Assembly: GCF_016863655.1 (NCBI RefSeq)
Contig: NZ_BOPH01000010.1
Span: 62,001 to 126,000, forward strand
Direction of reading: 5' to 3'
Length of the DNA: 64,000 nt
Source of the DNA: Virgisporangium ochraceum
GTDB lineage: Bacteria > Actinomycetota > Actinomycetes > Mycobacteriales > Micromonosporaceae
The position numbers and the translations under genes are program-made. Of the stretch, positions 8,007 to 16,654 are shown piece by piece. Below the pieces are notes generated by a model. It did not search any database. It saw nothing but the letters and a program-made list of their open reading frames with translations, and was not told the origin of the DNA. Each line of letters starts with the position of its first letter. Position 1 is the stretch's first letter.

Positions 8007-10379
8007 TCAGTCGAGGGACAGTCCGGCGGCGGGCGTCACCCGCGCGGCCCGGCGGGCCGGGAGAACGCTCGCGAGCAGCCCGGCCAGGGCGGCAATGAGG
8101 ATCACGACACCGAGCGAAAGCCACGGGACCCGCAGAGTGGCGCCACTGAGTGCCCGCGTCACGAACGTCTCGTGGCCGACCCACGCGAACCCGACGCCGA
8201 GCACGGTGCCGAGCAGGGTCGCCACCACCGACAGCAGCATCGCCTCGGCCGCCAGCATCCGCCGCAGCTGCCTGCGCGTGAGCCCGAGCGCGCGCAGCAT
8301 CGCGTGTTCGCGGCCGCGTTCGAGGACGGACAGCCCGAGCGTGTTCGCGATCCCGATCAGCGCGATCGCCACGGAGATGCCGAGCAGCCCGAGCACCATC
8401 CACGTCAGCGTCCGCAGTTCCTGGTTCTCCGACTCCCAGGGCTGCAGCTGGTTGGTGATCCGCGCGCCGGCCGAGTCGGCCAGCTCGTCGAGGTCGCCCA
8501 CCAGGCGCGCCGCGTCGGCGCCGGCGTCGGCCCGGACCCAGATGGCCTGCGGCTCGGGCGCGTCGGTGAGCGCCGCCAGCGTGTCGGGCGCGACCACGCC
8601 CGCCGACCCCCAGCCGGTACCGACGGCGACCCGCACCCGCACCTGCCGGTCGCCGACCCGGACCGTCACCGGTTCGCCGGGCGTCACCCTGCTGTAGGCG
8701 GCCCGGTCGAGCCGGATCGTTCCGGGCTCGACCCGCGCGAACGCCCCGCCGTCGCGGGCCACCCGGTCCGCCTCCGGCACGGCGACGACCGGTACCGGCC
8801 GGTCGAACCCGGTGACCTCGGCCATGACGCCGTCGACGGCGATCGCGTCGTCGACGCCGGGGGTACGGCGTACCCGGTCGAGCAGGTCAGCGGCGACCGG
8901 CCCACCGGCCGAGGTGAGCGTGGCGTCGATGGGGTGCTGCTCACCGCGTCTCCCCTCGACAGCCGCGCGGGTCGTGGCCAACCCCGTGAGCACCGCGGTC
9001 GTCAGCGTGACGCCGACCAGCAGGGACGCGGTGGTGACGGCGGTCCGGCGCGGGTTGCGCACGGCGTTCTCCCGCGCCAGCCGCCCGGCCGCCCCCAGCG
9101 GCGCGCCGACGACCCGGATCAGGCGCGGGACCAGCACCGGCCCGAACAGCAGGACGGCGACGAACACCAGGCCCCCGCCCGCCAGCATCACCGCCGTGGC
9201 GTCCCGGGCGACGGCCACCCCGAGCAGCACCAGCCCGACGGCCAGGAGGCAGGCGGCGGGCACCACCCTCGTAGGCGTGCGCACGTCGACGGCGACCGTG
9301 GGACGCAGCGCCGCGAGCGGGCTCACGCGCGTCACCCGGCGGGTCGGCAACCACGCCGCCGCCATCGTGACCGCCAGGCCCACGACGAACCCGCCCACCA
9401 GCCAGGGCGTGGGCAGATTGGCCGCGCCCATCGGCGCCCGGGGCGCGAGCGCGTTGATCAGGCCGATCAGCCCGTAGCCGAGGCCGACGCCGACCGCGAT
9501 GCCCGTCAGCGACGCGAGCACCCCGACGGTGGCCGCCTCGCGGCGCACCGACCGCGCCACCTGCCGCCGGGTCGCGCCGACGCAGCGCAGCAGCGCGAAG
9601 TCACGCAGCCGTTGCGCGAACAGGATCGCGAACGTGTTAGCGATCACCAGCGCGGAGACGAACACCGCGATGCCGGCGAACACCAGCAGCAGCACCGACA
9701 ACGCGTCGACGCCGTGGTTGAGCTGGGTCCGCCGCTCGTTGATGAACTCCTCCGGCGACCGCACCCGCGCGCCCGCCGGAACCTCACCGACCTCGCCGCG
9801 CACCGCGACGGTGTTCGCGTCGAGGTTGTCCCGCCACCGCAGGAGCTGCGGCCAGGTGACGTACACCGAGGCCTGCCCCGGCGACGAGGGCGACGTCACG
9901 ATGCCGACCACCTCCACGTCGGCCACGGTGGCGCCCTCGCCGATCCGGACCCGGTCGCCGACGGCGATCTCCCGGGCCTCGGCGACCCACACGTCCACGA
10001 CCGCCTCGCCCGTGCCGGTCGGGAAGCGGCCCGACCGGAGCGTCTGCCAGCGCAGCTCCGGCGCGGTGGTGATCGGGCCCACGACCGTTCCCGGGAGCAC
10101 CCCGCCGTCGAACCGCATCGTCAGCTCGGCCCGGCCGATCGGCGCCGCGTTCGCTCCGAGACGCTCGACGAGCGCGATCGCGCCCTCCGTGCGGGTCCCG
10201 TCGACCACGTGGTCGGCGTTGCGGAACGGCGCGCCGAAGCCGTCCATGAGACCGGCCCGCGCACCGGCCGTGATCACCCCGATCACGACGACGAACGCGA
10301 CCCCGATCACGACCGCCACCGCCGCCGCGACGTATCTGCGTACGTGGATGCGCAGCGACGCGAGGAGTACCGTCCGCAT
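8007..10379 (-). CDS. FtsX-like ABC transporter permease, two FtsX domains
   Basis: 790 residues. One N-terminal transmembrane segment (residues ~15-40) precedes a large extracytoplasmic domain (~200 residues), then a three-helix FtsX block (residues ~225-350), further hydrophobic segments, a second extracytoplasmic domain and a final FtsX block (residues ~665-785) ending in LLASVLPARRAARVTPAAGLSLD. This is the MacB/LolC-like duplicated layout, used for peptide or lipid substrates and mechanotransmission rather than bulk transport. The ATPase gene upstream overlaps by one base (TGATG). In the operon it lies between the ATPase and the D-Ala ligase, suggesting export or sensing of a cell-wall-active compound. 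Confidence 0.88.
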   Translation of the reverse strand: MRTVLLASLRIHVRRYVAAAVAVVIGVAFVVVIGVITAGARAGLMDGFGAPFRNADHVVDGTRTEGAIALVERLGANAAPIGRAELTMRFDGGVLPGTVVGPITTAPELRWQTLRSGRFPTGTGEAVVDVWVAEAREIAVGDRVRIGEGATVADVEVVGIVTSPSSPGQASVYVTWPQLLRWRDNLDANTVAVRGEVGEVPAGARVRSPEEFINERRTQLNHGVDALSVLLLVFAGIAVFVSALVIANTFAILFAQRLRDFALLRCVGATRRQVARSVRREAATVGVLASLTGIAVGVGLGYGLIGLINALAPRAPMGAANLPTPWLVGGFVVGLAVTMAAAWLPTRRVTRVSPLAALRPTVAVDVRTPTRVVPAACLLAVGLVLLGVAVARDATAVMLAGGGLVFVAVLLFGPVLVPRLIRVVGAPLGAAGRLARENAVRNPRRTAVTTASLLVGVTLTTAVLTGLATTRAAVEGRRGEQHPIDATLTSAGGPVAADLLDRVRRTPGVDDAIAVDGVMAEVTGFDRPVPVVAVPEADRVARDGGAFARVEPGTIRLDRAAYSRVTPGEPVTVRVGDRQVRVRVAVGTGWGSAGVVAPDTLAALTDAPEPQAIWVRADAGADAARLVGDLDELADSAGARITNQLQPWESENQELRTLTWMVLGLLGISVAIALIGIANTLGLSVLERGREHAMLRALGLTRRQLRRMLAAEAMLLSVVATLLGTVLGVGFAWVGHETFVTRALSGATLRVPWLSLGVVILIAALAGLLASVLPARRAARVTPAAGLSLD

Positions 10380-11053
10380 CAGGCGATCCGCCCGTCGCGC
10401 ATGGTGACCACGTCGTCGGCGCGGGCCGCGGCGTCGCGGTCGTGGGTGACCATCACGACGGTCTGGCCGAGTTCGCGGACCGACCGGCGCAGGTGGTCGA
10501 GCACCTCCGCCGACGTCGTGCTGTCGAGGTTGCCCGTCGGCTCGTCGGCGAACAGCAGGTCGGGCCCGGTGATCAGGGCCCGCGCGATGGCGACCCGCTG
10601 CTGCTGCCCACCGGACAGCTCCGCGGGCCGGTGACCGAGGCGGTCGGCCACGCCGAGGGTGTCGGCCAACCGGTGCGCGCGCTCCCGGGTCCCATCGTCG
10701 ATCTTCCGGCCGCCCAGTTCGAGCGGGAGCACGATGTTCTGCAACGCGGTGAGCATCGGCAGCAGGTTGAACGACTGGAACACGAAGCCCACGTGCTCGC
10801 GACGGAAGACGGTGAGCGCGTCGTCGTCGAGCGACCCGAGGTCGGTGCCGGCCACGGTGACGGTGCCGGCGCTGGCCCGGTCGAGCCCGGCCAGACAGTG
10901 CATCAGCGTCGACTTGCCCGACCCGCTCGGTCCCATGATCGCCGTGAACCGTCCGCGGGGGAGGTCGAGATCGACGCCGCGCAGGGCGTGCACCTCGGCC
11001 TCGCCCCGGCCGTAGGCCTTGGTCAGGCCCCGCGCGGTGGCGGCGAGCGTCAT
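10379..11053 (-). CDS. MacB/LolD-type ABC transporter ATPase
   Basis: 224 residues, a single ATPase domain: Walker A GPSGSGKS, Q-loop FVFQSFNLLPMLTALQN, signature LSGGQQQRVAIARAL, Walker B LLFADEPTGNLDS and the switch histidine in VMVTHDRDAA. The FQSFNLLPxLTAxxNxxLP and DEPTGNLDS forms are typical of the LolD/MacB/BceA group that partners FtsX-type permeases, here the gene immediately downstream with a one-base overlap. Its ATG overlaps the alanine racemase stop by four bases, so all are translationally coupled. Confidence 0.93.
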   Translation of the reverse strand: MTLAATARGLTKAYGRGEAEVHALRGVDLDLPRGRFTAIMGPSGSGKSTLMHCLAGLDRASAGTVTVAGTDLGSLDDDALTVFRREHVGFVFQSFNLLPMLTALQNIVLPLELGGRKIDDGTRERAHRLADTLGVADRLGHRPAELSGGQQQRVAIARALITGPDLLFADEPTGNLDSTTSAEVLDHLRRSVRELGQTVVMVTHDRDAAARADDVVTMRDGRIA

Positions 11054-12162
11054 CCGGTACTCCTCCGGTGCAGGCGGGCGCTGAGGCCCGTGACGATCTC
11101 GTGTTCGAGGGTCTCGGCCCAGCCCGCCCACTGCGCCGTGGTCGGCTCGCCGTGGTCGCCCGGCCCGAAGACGGTCACCGGGTCGCCCGCGCACGCCGGG
11201 CTGCCGGGTCCCAGGTCGACGACGGTCATGTCCATGGAGATCCGGCCGACCACCGGACGGCGCGCGCCGGCCACCCAGACCTCGGCGCGTCCGGACGCCA
11301 GCCGGGGCAGGCCGTCGGCGTAGCCGACCGGGACCAGTCCCAGCCGCGTCGCCCGCCTCGCCGTCCAGGTGTGTCCGTAGCCGACCGCGGTGCCGGCCGG
11401 CACGCTGCGGACGGTCACCAGCGGGGCGGTCAGCGTCAGGGCGGGCCGCAGCGGCACGGTGCCCGACTCGTCGATGCCGACCAGGCCCGCCCCGATCCGG
11501 CTCATCGTGTGGTGCGACAGCGGATCGCTGAGCGTGGCGGCCGTCGCGGCGAGGTGGTGGTCGGCCGGGCGCAGGCCCGCGGCCCGCGCCACCCGCAGGC
11601 CCCACGCGAACCGGTCGCGGCCCCGGGCGTTGGCCGCGTGGCCGGGCCGTCCGGCGCAGGGCAGGTGACCCATGACCCCCACGACCCGCACCCGACCGTC
11701 CCGCTCGGCGTCCCGGGCGGCGCGGCACAGCCGGTCCCACCGCGCGGGTTCGGCGCCGTCGCGGCCCAGCCCGGTGTCCAACTGCAGGTGGACGCGCGCG
11801 CCCGGCGCGGTACGGGCGATCGCGTGCAGGTGGTCCAGGCCGGGGACGCCGAGCTCGACGTCCAGCCGCCGTGCCTCGGTGAAGTCGGCGCCGGGCGGGT
11901 TGAGCCAGCTCAGGATCCGCTGGGTCAGGCCGGCCTCGCGCAGCGGACGCGCCTCGTCGAGGCTGGTGACGCCCAGCCGGGTCGCGCCGCCGGCGAGCGC
12001 CGCCCGCGCGACGTCCACCTGCCCGTGGCCGAAGCCGTCGGCCTTCACCACCGCCATCAGCTCGCCGGCCGTCCGGGACCCGATCGTGCGCACGTTCGCG
12101 GTCACGGCGCCGAGGTCCACCCGCAGCGTCGCCCGCGGTCGTACGGACATCAGGACTGTCAT
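11050..12162 (-). CDS. alanine racemase-family PLP enzyme
   Basis: 370 residues with the fold-type III racemase pattern: PLP lysine K40 in VVKADGFGHG, a barrel ending near residue 240, and a C-terminal beta domain with the second catalytic tyrosine in AVGYGHTW and the substrate loop GRISMDMTVVDL. It interconverts L- and D-alanine or another amino acid. The usual KADAYGHG is KADGFGHG and the usual SYG is GYG, so substrate range may differ. First gene of the six-gene operon with the ABC transporter, D-Ala ligase homologue and two-component system; it would supply D-amino acid to the ligase. No clear ribosome-binding site is seen before the ATG. Divergent from the LexA-like gene, 124 bases apart. 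Confidence 0.88.
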   Translation of the reverse strand: MTVLMSVRPRATLRVDLGAVTANVRTIGSRTAGELMAVVKADGFGHGQVDVARAALAGGATRLGVTSLDEARPLREAGLTQRILSWLNPPGADFTEARRLDVELGVPGLDHLHAIARTAPGARVHLQLDTGLGRDGAEPARWDRLCRAARDAERDGRVRVVGVMGHLPCAGRPGHAANARGRDRFAWGLRVARAAGLRPADHHLAATAATLSDPLSHHTMSRIGAGLVGIDESGTVPLRPALTLTAPLVTVRSVPAGTAVGYGHTWTARRATRLGLVPVGYADGLPRLASGRAEVWVAGARRPVVGRISMDMTVVDLGPGSPACAGDPVTVFGPGDHGEPTTAQWAGWAETLEHEIVTGLSARLHRRSTG

Positions 12163-12286
12163 GCGATCACGGTGACCGCCGCGGGTGGGCCGTCACCTCC
12201 GTCTGAGGTGCCGATCACCGGTCCTCGAGGCTGATCCTGCGGCGAGCCGCCCCGCGCGGCCCGCGCCGGTCCGGCAAGATTTCGGG

Positions 12287-12928
12287 ATGCTCACCGATGA
12301 GGACCTCGACACCTCGACGCTGACCCCGCGGCAACGTCAGATCCTCGCCGTGATCCAGGAGTGGGCGCTCCGGTACGGCTACTCGCCGTCGACCCGCGAC
12401 ATCGCCGACGAGGTGGGGCTGGCGTCCCCGTCGTCGGTCGGGCGGCACCTGCGCACCCTGGAGGACCTCGGGTACCTGCGGCGCGGCCGGTCGACGCGGC
12501 CAGTCGACATCCGCGGGTTCCTCCAGCCGGTTCCGCACCAGCGCACCGACAACGCGACGATCGGCGTGCCCGTGCTCGGCGACATCGCCGCCGGCACGCC
12601 GATCCTGGCCGAACAGAGCTTCGACGAGGTGCTCCCGTTACCCCGCGACCTGGTCGGCCGGGGCACCCTGTTCGGCCTCCGCGTCCGCGGCGACTCCATG
12701 GTCGACGCGGCGATCTGCGACGGCGACATCGTCGTCGTGAAGCAGCAGTCCGAGGCCTACAACGGCGACATCGTGGCCGCGATGCTCGACGACGAGGCGA
12801 CGGTCAAGGTCTACCGCCGTCGCGGCGGCCATGTGATCCTCGAGCCCCGCAACCCCGCCTACGACGACCTCGAGGGCGACCACGCGGTCATCCTCGGCAA
12901 GGTCGTCACCGTCCTGCGCCGCACCTAG
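12287..12928 (+). CDS. LexA-like self-cleaving transcriptional repressor
   Basis: 213 residues. N-terminal winged HTH ([33 protein letters not shown]...[16 protein letters not shown]), then a peptidase S24 domain with an Ala102-Gly103 cleavage site ([11 protein letters not shown]), nucleophile Ser137 in RGDSMVDAA and general base Lys174 in ATVKVY. All residues for RecA-stimulated autocleavage are present. It may be the SOS repressor or a paralogue: the HTH linker [17 protein letters not shown] differs from the usual actinobacterial LexA, and I see no GAAC-N4-GTTC box in the 124 bases upstream. Divergent from the racemase operon, which it might control. Confidence 0.8.
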   Translation: MLTDEDLDTSTLTPRQRQILAVIQEWALRYGYSPSTRDIADEVGLASPSSVGRHLRTLEDLGYLRRGRSTRPVDIRGFLQPVPHQRTDNATIGVPVLGDIAAGTPILAEQSFDEVLPLPRDLVGRGTLFGLRVRGDSMVDAAICDGDIVVVKQQSEAYNGDIVAAMLDDEATVKVYRRRGGHVILEPRNPAYDDLEGDHAVILGKVVTVLRRT

Positions 12929-13326
12929 CCGACGGCGGTCCCCTCCAGCTCGACCAGCTGGCCGGGTACCGCGAGCCGGGTGACCCCGAGCATCGTGGTG
13001 GCCGGCGCCACCCGGGCGGCGCCCAGCCGCGCCGCGAGCACGCCGTAGTGCGGGAACAGCCCGTCGACGTCGGTCGTGTAGACGTTGAGCCGCACCAGGT
13101 TCGCCAGCGACATGCCGGCCTCGCGCAGCACCGCCTCCAGGTTGTCCAGGCTCAGCGCCAACTGCGCCGCCATGTCGCCGTCGTGCCGGGGCCTGCCGTC
13201 GTCGCCCATCGCGGTCTGCCCGGAGCAGTACAGGGTCCGGGACTGACCCGAGACGAGTTCGCCCTGGTTGAATCCGAGTTCCACCGACCAGGTGACCGGG
13301 TTGACCGCCACACGTTCCACTGCCAC
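12925..13326 (-). CDS. RidA/YjgF/UK114-family protein
   Basis: 133 residues from a GTG at 13326 chosen because GGAG lies six bases upstream and the protein then matches the family's usual ~130 residues. The family signature is seen as [26 protein letters not shown] and [26 protein letters not shown], including the VELE segment. RidA proteins hydrolyse reactive enamine/imine intermediates from PLP enzymes; here the canonical IPGDPAT-type tail arginine region is altered, so this is probably a non-RidA subfamily (such as a transcriptionally linked paralogue). The stop overlaps the LexA-like gene stop region by four bases convergently; it is divergent from a WYL regulator, its likely controller. 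Confidence 0.78.
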   Translation of the reverse strand: MAVERVAVNPVTWSVELGFNQGELVSGQSRTLYCSGQTAMGDDGRPRHDGDMAAQLALSLDNLEAVLREAGMSLANLVRLNVYTTDVDGLFPHYGVLAARLGAARVAPATTMLGVTRLAVPGQLVELEGTAVG

Positions 13327-13391
13327 GTCGTCTCCATTCGGGTTGCTGCCAGTGGGACCAGCCTCTCCACGAATCACGACATCCTGTGTCA

Positions 13392-13397
13392 TATATT
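13392..13397 (+). promoter_or_regulatory. TATATT -10 element of a probably leaderless WYL regulator mRNA
   Basis: TATATT lies seven bases before the ATG at 13404, in a short AT-rich patch in otherwise GC-rich DNA. This spacing fits a transcript starting at or beside the start codon; no ribosome-binding site is visible. Confidence 0.45.
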
Positions 13398-13403
13398 TTG
13401 GGC

Positions 13404-14396
13404 ATGCGCGCCGACCGGTTGGTCTCCCTGGTGCTGCTGCTGCGCCAGCGCGGTCGGCTCTCCGCGGCCACGCTGGCCCGCGAGCTGGAGGTCTCCACCC
13501 GCACCGTGCTGCGTGACATCGAGGCGCTGTCGGCGGCCGGCGTCCCGGTCTACGCCGAACGCGGCCGGCACGGCGGGTTCGCGCTGCTGCCCGGCTTCCA
13601 GACCGACCTCACCGGGCTGAACCACGACGAGGCGCTCGCCCTTCTGGTCGCCGGATCGCGGCGCGGCGCACAGGTGTTCGGTCTCGGCTCGGCGCTCGCC
13701 TCGGCGATGCTCAAGGTGGTCGACGCGCTGCCCGAGAGCCACCGCGACGCCGCGGCGGGCGTCGCCGAGCGTCTGCTCATCGACCCGGAGACCGATCTGC
13801 TCGCGCGCCGCACGGTCGCCGACGAGGTGCCCGACGCCACGGTGGCGGAGGTTCGCCGGGCGGTGTTCGCCGGACGCAAGTTGCGCATCCACTACGCGGC
13901 CGTGGGGCACGCCCCGCGGTGGCGCACCGTCGACCCGATCGGCCTGGTGACCGTTCGCGACCAGGGCTACCTGCTGGCCACGAGATCGGGCGCCGACCGC
14001 ACCTACCGGCTCTCGCGCATCCTGGCCGCCGAGGCCCTCGCCGAACCGGCGCAGCGGCCCGACCGGGTCGACCTGAACCGGATCTGGCGGGAGCGCAGCA
14101 CCCGGTTCCGCGCCGGCGACGACCAGGTCACCGTGCGGGTGCGGGTGCACCCGGCGCGGCGGGAGGATCTGGTCGGCACCGCGGTGGCCGTGCTCACCGA
14201 GGCGTCCGACGTCGACGGCTGGCTGCGGTTGGAGGTCACGTTCCAGGACCGGCGGCACGCCGAATGGGCGCTGTGGCAGCTCTCCACGAACGCGGAGGCG
14301 CTGGCTCCGGACTGGCTACGCGCGTCCCTGTACGACCGCGCGACGGCGCTCGCCGGCCGCTACGCGTCAAGGGACGATCACCACGCCGCCCCGTAG
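13404..14396 (+). CDS. YafY-type WYL-domain transcriptional regulator
   Basis: 330 residues. N-terminal DeoR-like winged HTH (RLVSLVLLLRQRGRLSAATLARELEVSTRTVLRDIEALSAAGVPV), then a WYL domain (residues ~140-200: GRKLRIHYAAVGHAPRWRTVDPIGLVTVRDQGYLLATR) and the WCX C-terminal extension. WYL regulators sense nucleic-acid or nucleotide-like ligands and often control the neighbouring operon; here RidA is divergent, 77 bases away. The final 30 bases overlap the convergent oxidoreductase gene. The ATG at 13404 was preferred to an upstream GTG at 13386 because a -10 element ends seven bases before it. Confidence 0.87.
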   Translation: MRADRLVSLVLLLRQRGRLSAATLARELEVSTRTVLRDIEALSAAGVPVYAERGRHGGFALLPGFQTDLTGLNHDEALALLVAGSRRGAQVFGLGSALASAMLKVVDALPESHRDAAAGVAERLLIDPETDLLARRTVADEVPDATVAEVRRAVFAGRKLRIHYAAVGHAPRWRTVDPIGLVTVRDQGYLLATRSGADRTYRLSRILAAEALAEPAQRPDRVDLNRIWRERSTRFRAGDDQVTVRVRVHPARREDLVGTAVAVLTEASDVDGWLRLEVTFQDRRHAEWALWQLSTNAEALAPDWLRASLYDRATALAGRYASRDDHHAAP

Positions 14397-15269
14397 GCCG
14401 CCCCCGGCCATCCGCTCGTGGGCGGCCGCGGCGTCGGCGAAGGGGTACACCTCGGCGACCCGCAGCGGGAGGTCACCGCTCTCGACCAGCGTGACGAGCC
14501 GGGCCAGCCGGGACCCGTCCGGCAGCACCTCCAGCGCGAACGTCCGGATTCCCCGCACCGGCTCCGGGCGGAGCGGGGGTGACGCGGCGACGTAGCCGCC
14601 GCCGTCGCGGACGAGGTCGAGCAGTGGGGCGCCGATCACGGCCAGGTCGACGACCGCGTCGAACGTGCCCTTCGGGTCGTCCGACCGGGACAGGAACGTC
14701 GCGCCCAGCGACTCGACGAACGCCCGGTCGTCGTCGCCGGCGAGTCCCGTGGCGTGCAGGCCGGCCGCCCGGGCCAGCGCCAGCGCGAACCCGCCGACCT
14801 GCCCGGCGGCGCCGGTGACGAGCACGGTCGAGCCTTCGGGGAGCGCGAGGAACTCGAGGGCCTGCGCGGCGGCGAGGCCGTTCGTCGGCAGGGTCGCCGC
14901 CTCGGTCGCCGGGACGTTCGTGGGCGCCGCGGTCAGGGAGGCGGCGTCGAGCACCACGTACTCGGCGTGGGCGCCGACGGTGGTCTGCAGCCACGACGAG
15001 AAGCCGATGACCGCGTCTCCGACCGCGAAGCCGTCGACCGACGCACCGACCGCGTCGACGGTGCCGGCCACGTCCCATCCGGGCGTGTACGGCAGCCCGG
15101 TCGGCAGCGGTGCCGGGAACCGCCCGGCGCGGACCATCAGATCGACCGGGTGCAGCGCGGACGCGCCGACCCGCACCCGCACCTGCCCCGGACCGGCCTC
15201 GGGCACCGGCACCTCCGCCACGTGCAGGACCTCCGGCCCTCCGAACTCCGTGTACCTCACCGCGCGCAT
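14367..15269 (-). CDS. NADP-dependent quinone oxidoreductase-like alcohol dehydrogenase
   Basis: 300 residues of the zinc-less medium-chain dehydrogenase/reductase family. The N-terminal GroES-like domain includes ALHPVDLMVRAGRFPAPLPTGLPYTPGWDVAGTVDAVG, and the Rossmann domain holds VLVTGAAGQVGGFALALARAAG (about residues 140-165). No zinc-binding cysteines are present. It probably reduces quinones or enones with NADPH. The ATG at 15269 has AAGGAG at the proper distance. It is divergent from an HxlR regulator, a typical pairing for electrophile-inducible reductases, with inverted repeats in the gap. Confidence 0.87.
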   Translation of the reverse strand: MRAVRYTEFGGPEVLHVAEVPVPEAGPGQVRVRVGASALHPVDLMVRAGRFPAPLPTGLPYTPGWDVAGTVDAVGASVDGFAVGDAVIGFSSWLQTTVGAHAEYVVLDAASLTAAPTNVPATEAATLPTNGLAAAQALEFLALPEGSTVLVTGAAGQVGGFALALARAAGLHATGLAGDDDRAFVESLGATFLSRSDDPKGTFDAVVDLAVIGAPLLDLVRDGGGYVAASPPLRPEPVRGIRTFALEVLPDGSRLARLVTLVESGDLPLRVAEVYPFADAAAAHERMAGGGLRGGVVIVP

Positions 15270-15319
15270 CGCCGTCTCCTTCATGGGGATCTCGTGATCA
15301 CCCCGACCGTACGAAGAGG

Positions 15320-15362
15320 AAGGCACCGTGAGAAAGTAGGTACCTTGGAGTGCCTAGGGCAC
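15320..15362. promoter_or_regulatory. candidate HxlR operator (two inverted repeats)
   Basis: AAGGCACC at 15320-15327 is mirrored by GGTACCTT at 15339-15346 (one mismatch, 11-base spacer), and GTGCC-TAG-GGCAC follows at 15350-15362. Both lie in the 108-base divergent gap between the oxidoreductase and hxlR-type gene, where an autoregulating HxlR dimer would be expected to bind. Confidence 0.5.
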
Positions 15363-15377
15363 CGGAAGAGGTGGAAG

Positions 15378-15779
15378 ATGGCGACGACGACCGCGGCGCA
15401 GCGACGTGAGCAGGCAAAACGAGACTACGATGCCTTCCTGGCCGGCTGCCCGACCCGCGAGCTGCTGAGCCGGCTCACCGACAAGTGGGTCGCGCTGGTG
15501 ATCCCGGCGCTGGCGGGCGGGCCGCAGCGGCACAGCGAACTCGCCCACCGCATCGCCGGTGTCAGCCAGAAGATGCTCACCCAGACGCTGCGCACCCTGG
15601 AGCGCGACGGCCTGGTCACCCGGACGGTCACCGCGTCGGTGCCCGTCCGCGTCGACTACGAGCTGACCCCGCTCGGCCACGAACTTTTCCCGGTGATGCT
15701 CGCGATCAAGGCCTGGGCGGAGTCCCATATGGACCGCGTCTTCGAGGCCCGCGCCCGGTTCGACGCCGCCGTCAGCTGA
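15378..15779 (+). CDS. HxlR-family transcriptional regulator
   Basis: 133 residues. The family signature is clear: a near N-terminal cysteine in AGCPTRELLSRLTDKWVALVIPALAGGPQRHSELAHRIAGVSQKMLTQTLRTLERDGLVTR, then VPVRVDYELTPLGHEL. HxlR/HypR proteins are dimeric winged-helix regulators; several sense quinones, aldehydes or disulfide stress through that cysteine. The divergent oxidoreductase is the likely target. GGTGGAAG precedes the ATG. Confidence 0.9.
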   Translation: MATTTAAQRREQAKRDYDAFLAGCPTRELLSRLTDKWVALVIPALAGGPQRHSELAHRIAGVSQKMLTQTLRTLERDGLVTRTVTASVPVRVDYELTPLGHELFPVMLAIKAWAESHMDRVFEARARFDAAVS

Positions 15780-15823
15780 GTCCACGGTAGGTTCCGCCGC
15801 CGGGGCGGCGGTCAGCTGCCGTC

Positions 15824-16531
15824 CTAGCCCTTGCCCTTGCCCTTGTCCTTGCCGGCGCCGTTGCCGGCGCCCTTGTCCTTGCCGCCGCCGTTGCCGGCGC
15901 CCTTGTCCTTGCCGCCGCCGTTGCCGGCGCCTTTGTCCTTACCGGCACCATTGCCGGCCCCATTGCCCGCGCCCTTGTCGGAGCCGTTGCCCGAACCCTT
16001 GCCGGATCCGTTCGAGCCGTTCTTGTCCTTGCCGGATCCGCCGCCCTTTCCGGCGTCGGCGGCCTGCGGCTTCCTGTCGTCGCCGGCGTTTCCGGCCTTC
16101 TCGTCCTTCCCCGCGAGGACGCCGTCGCAGTACGCGGCCACCTTGTCCGCTCCGCCGGCCGCCTGTGCCAGCGCCTGCCCGGCCACGCTGTCCCGGTTGC
16201 CGCCCGAGCGGTACGCCTGGCAGAGACCCCGGGCCGCTGGTCCGGAGGCGTCGGGCCCGCGGGGCGTCCCGCTGGCGTCGGGCTCGGGGCTCGCCGACGG
16301 CGCGACGCTCGGCGTCGCGCCGGGCTCCTCGGTGGGACCGGTCTCCGGCTGCTCCGCCGCCTCACGGGGCGCCGGCACTCCCAGGCCACCGGCGACATCG
16401 TGGGCCGCCTGCTGGACGGATGCCGGCAGGGCACCCGTCTCGGCGGCGACGCCCGTTCCGGCCACGGTCACGGCGGCGAAACCCGCGACCACCTTGACCG
16501 CCAGCGACTTTCCGATCAGTACACCGAGCAC
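15824..16531 (-). CDS. secreted low-complexity protein with GKDKGAGNG repeats
   Basis: 235 residues from a GTG. Residues ~8-32 (SLAVKVVAGFAAVTVAGTGVAAETGALP) form a signal sequence or membrane anchor. A Pro/Glu/Ser-rich linker follows, then a short region with two cysteines (LCQAYRSGGN and VAAYCDGVLAGK), the only part likely to fold, and a ~90-residue Gly/Asn/Lys tail made of (GKDKGAGNG)-like units. The two-Cys AYRSGG/YCDG block resembles small extracytoplasmic domains found downstream of actinobacterial ECF sigma genes, but no sigma gene is adjacent here. Function unknown; the basic repetitive tail may bind polyanionic wall polymers. Confidence 0.6.
   Translation of the reverse strand: MLGVLIGKSLAVKVVAGFAAVTVAGTGVAAETGALPASVQQAAHDVAGGLGVPAPREAAEQPETGPTEEPGATPSVAPSASPEPDASGTPRGPDASGPAARGLCQAYRSGGNRDSVAGQALAQAAGGADKVAAYCDGVLAGKDEKAGNAGDDRKPQAADAGKGGGSGKDKNGSNGSGKGSGNGSDKGAGNGAGNGAGKDKGAGNGGGKDKGAGNGGGKDKGAGNGAGKDKGKGKG
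15839..15958 (-). repeat. four tandem 30-bp repeats in the secreted protein gene
   Basis: Units begin at 15839, 15869, 15899 and 15929 and each encodes ten residues of the Gly/Lys/Asp/Asn tail. The first three differ at one or two bases; the fourth has more changes, so the array probably expands by slippage. Confidence 0.8.
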
Positions 16532-16654
16532 CGCGCCACCTCACCGCTTCCGAAGTTCCGGTGTTCAGCCAACGGCGGCGCGGGTGCCATCCGGTTGCCG
16601 GCACGGGTTCGGCACCGGAGCAGAACTCGACCAGGAGGTGTCGGGGCCGAGGCT

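Noticed and set aside
7983..10634. 883-codon plus-strand open frame
   Set aside because: Antisense to the FtsX permease; composition of low-complexity Arg/His/Gln with no motif, whereas the minus strand gives clear transporter signatures.
5097..12162. Call as a vancomycin-resistance (van) operon
   Set aside because: No vanH, vanX or vanY and the ligase loop is not typical of a D-Ala-D-Lac ligase; kept as a cell-wall-related operon of unknown substrate.
12163..12286. SOS box before the LexA-like gene
   Set aside because: No GAAC-N4-GTTC or close match is visible in the intergenic sequence.
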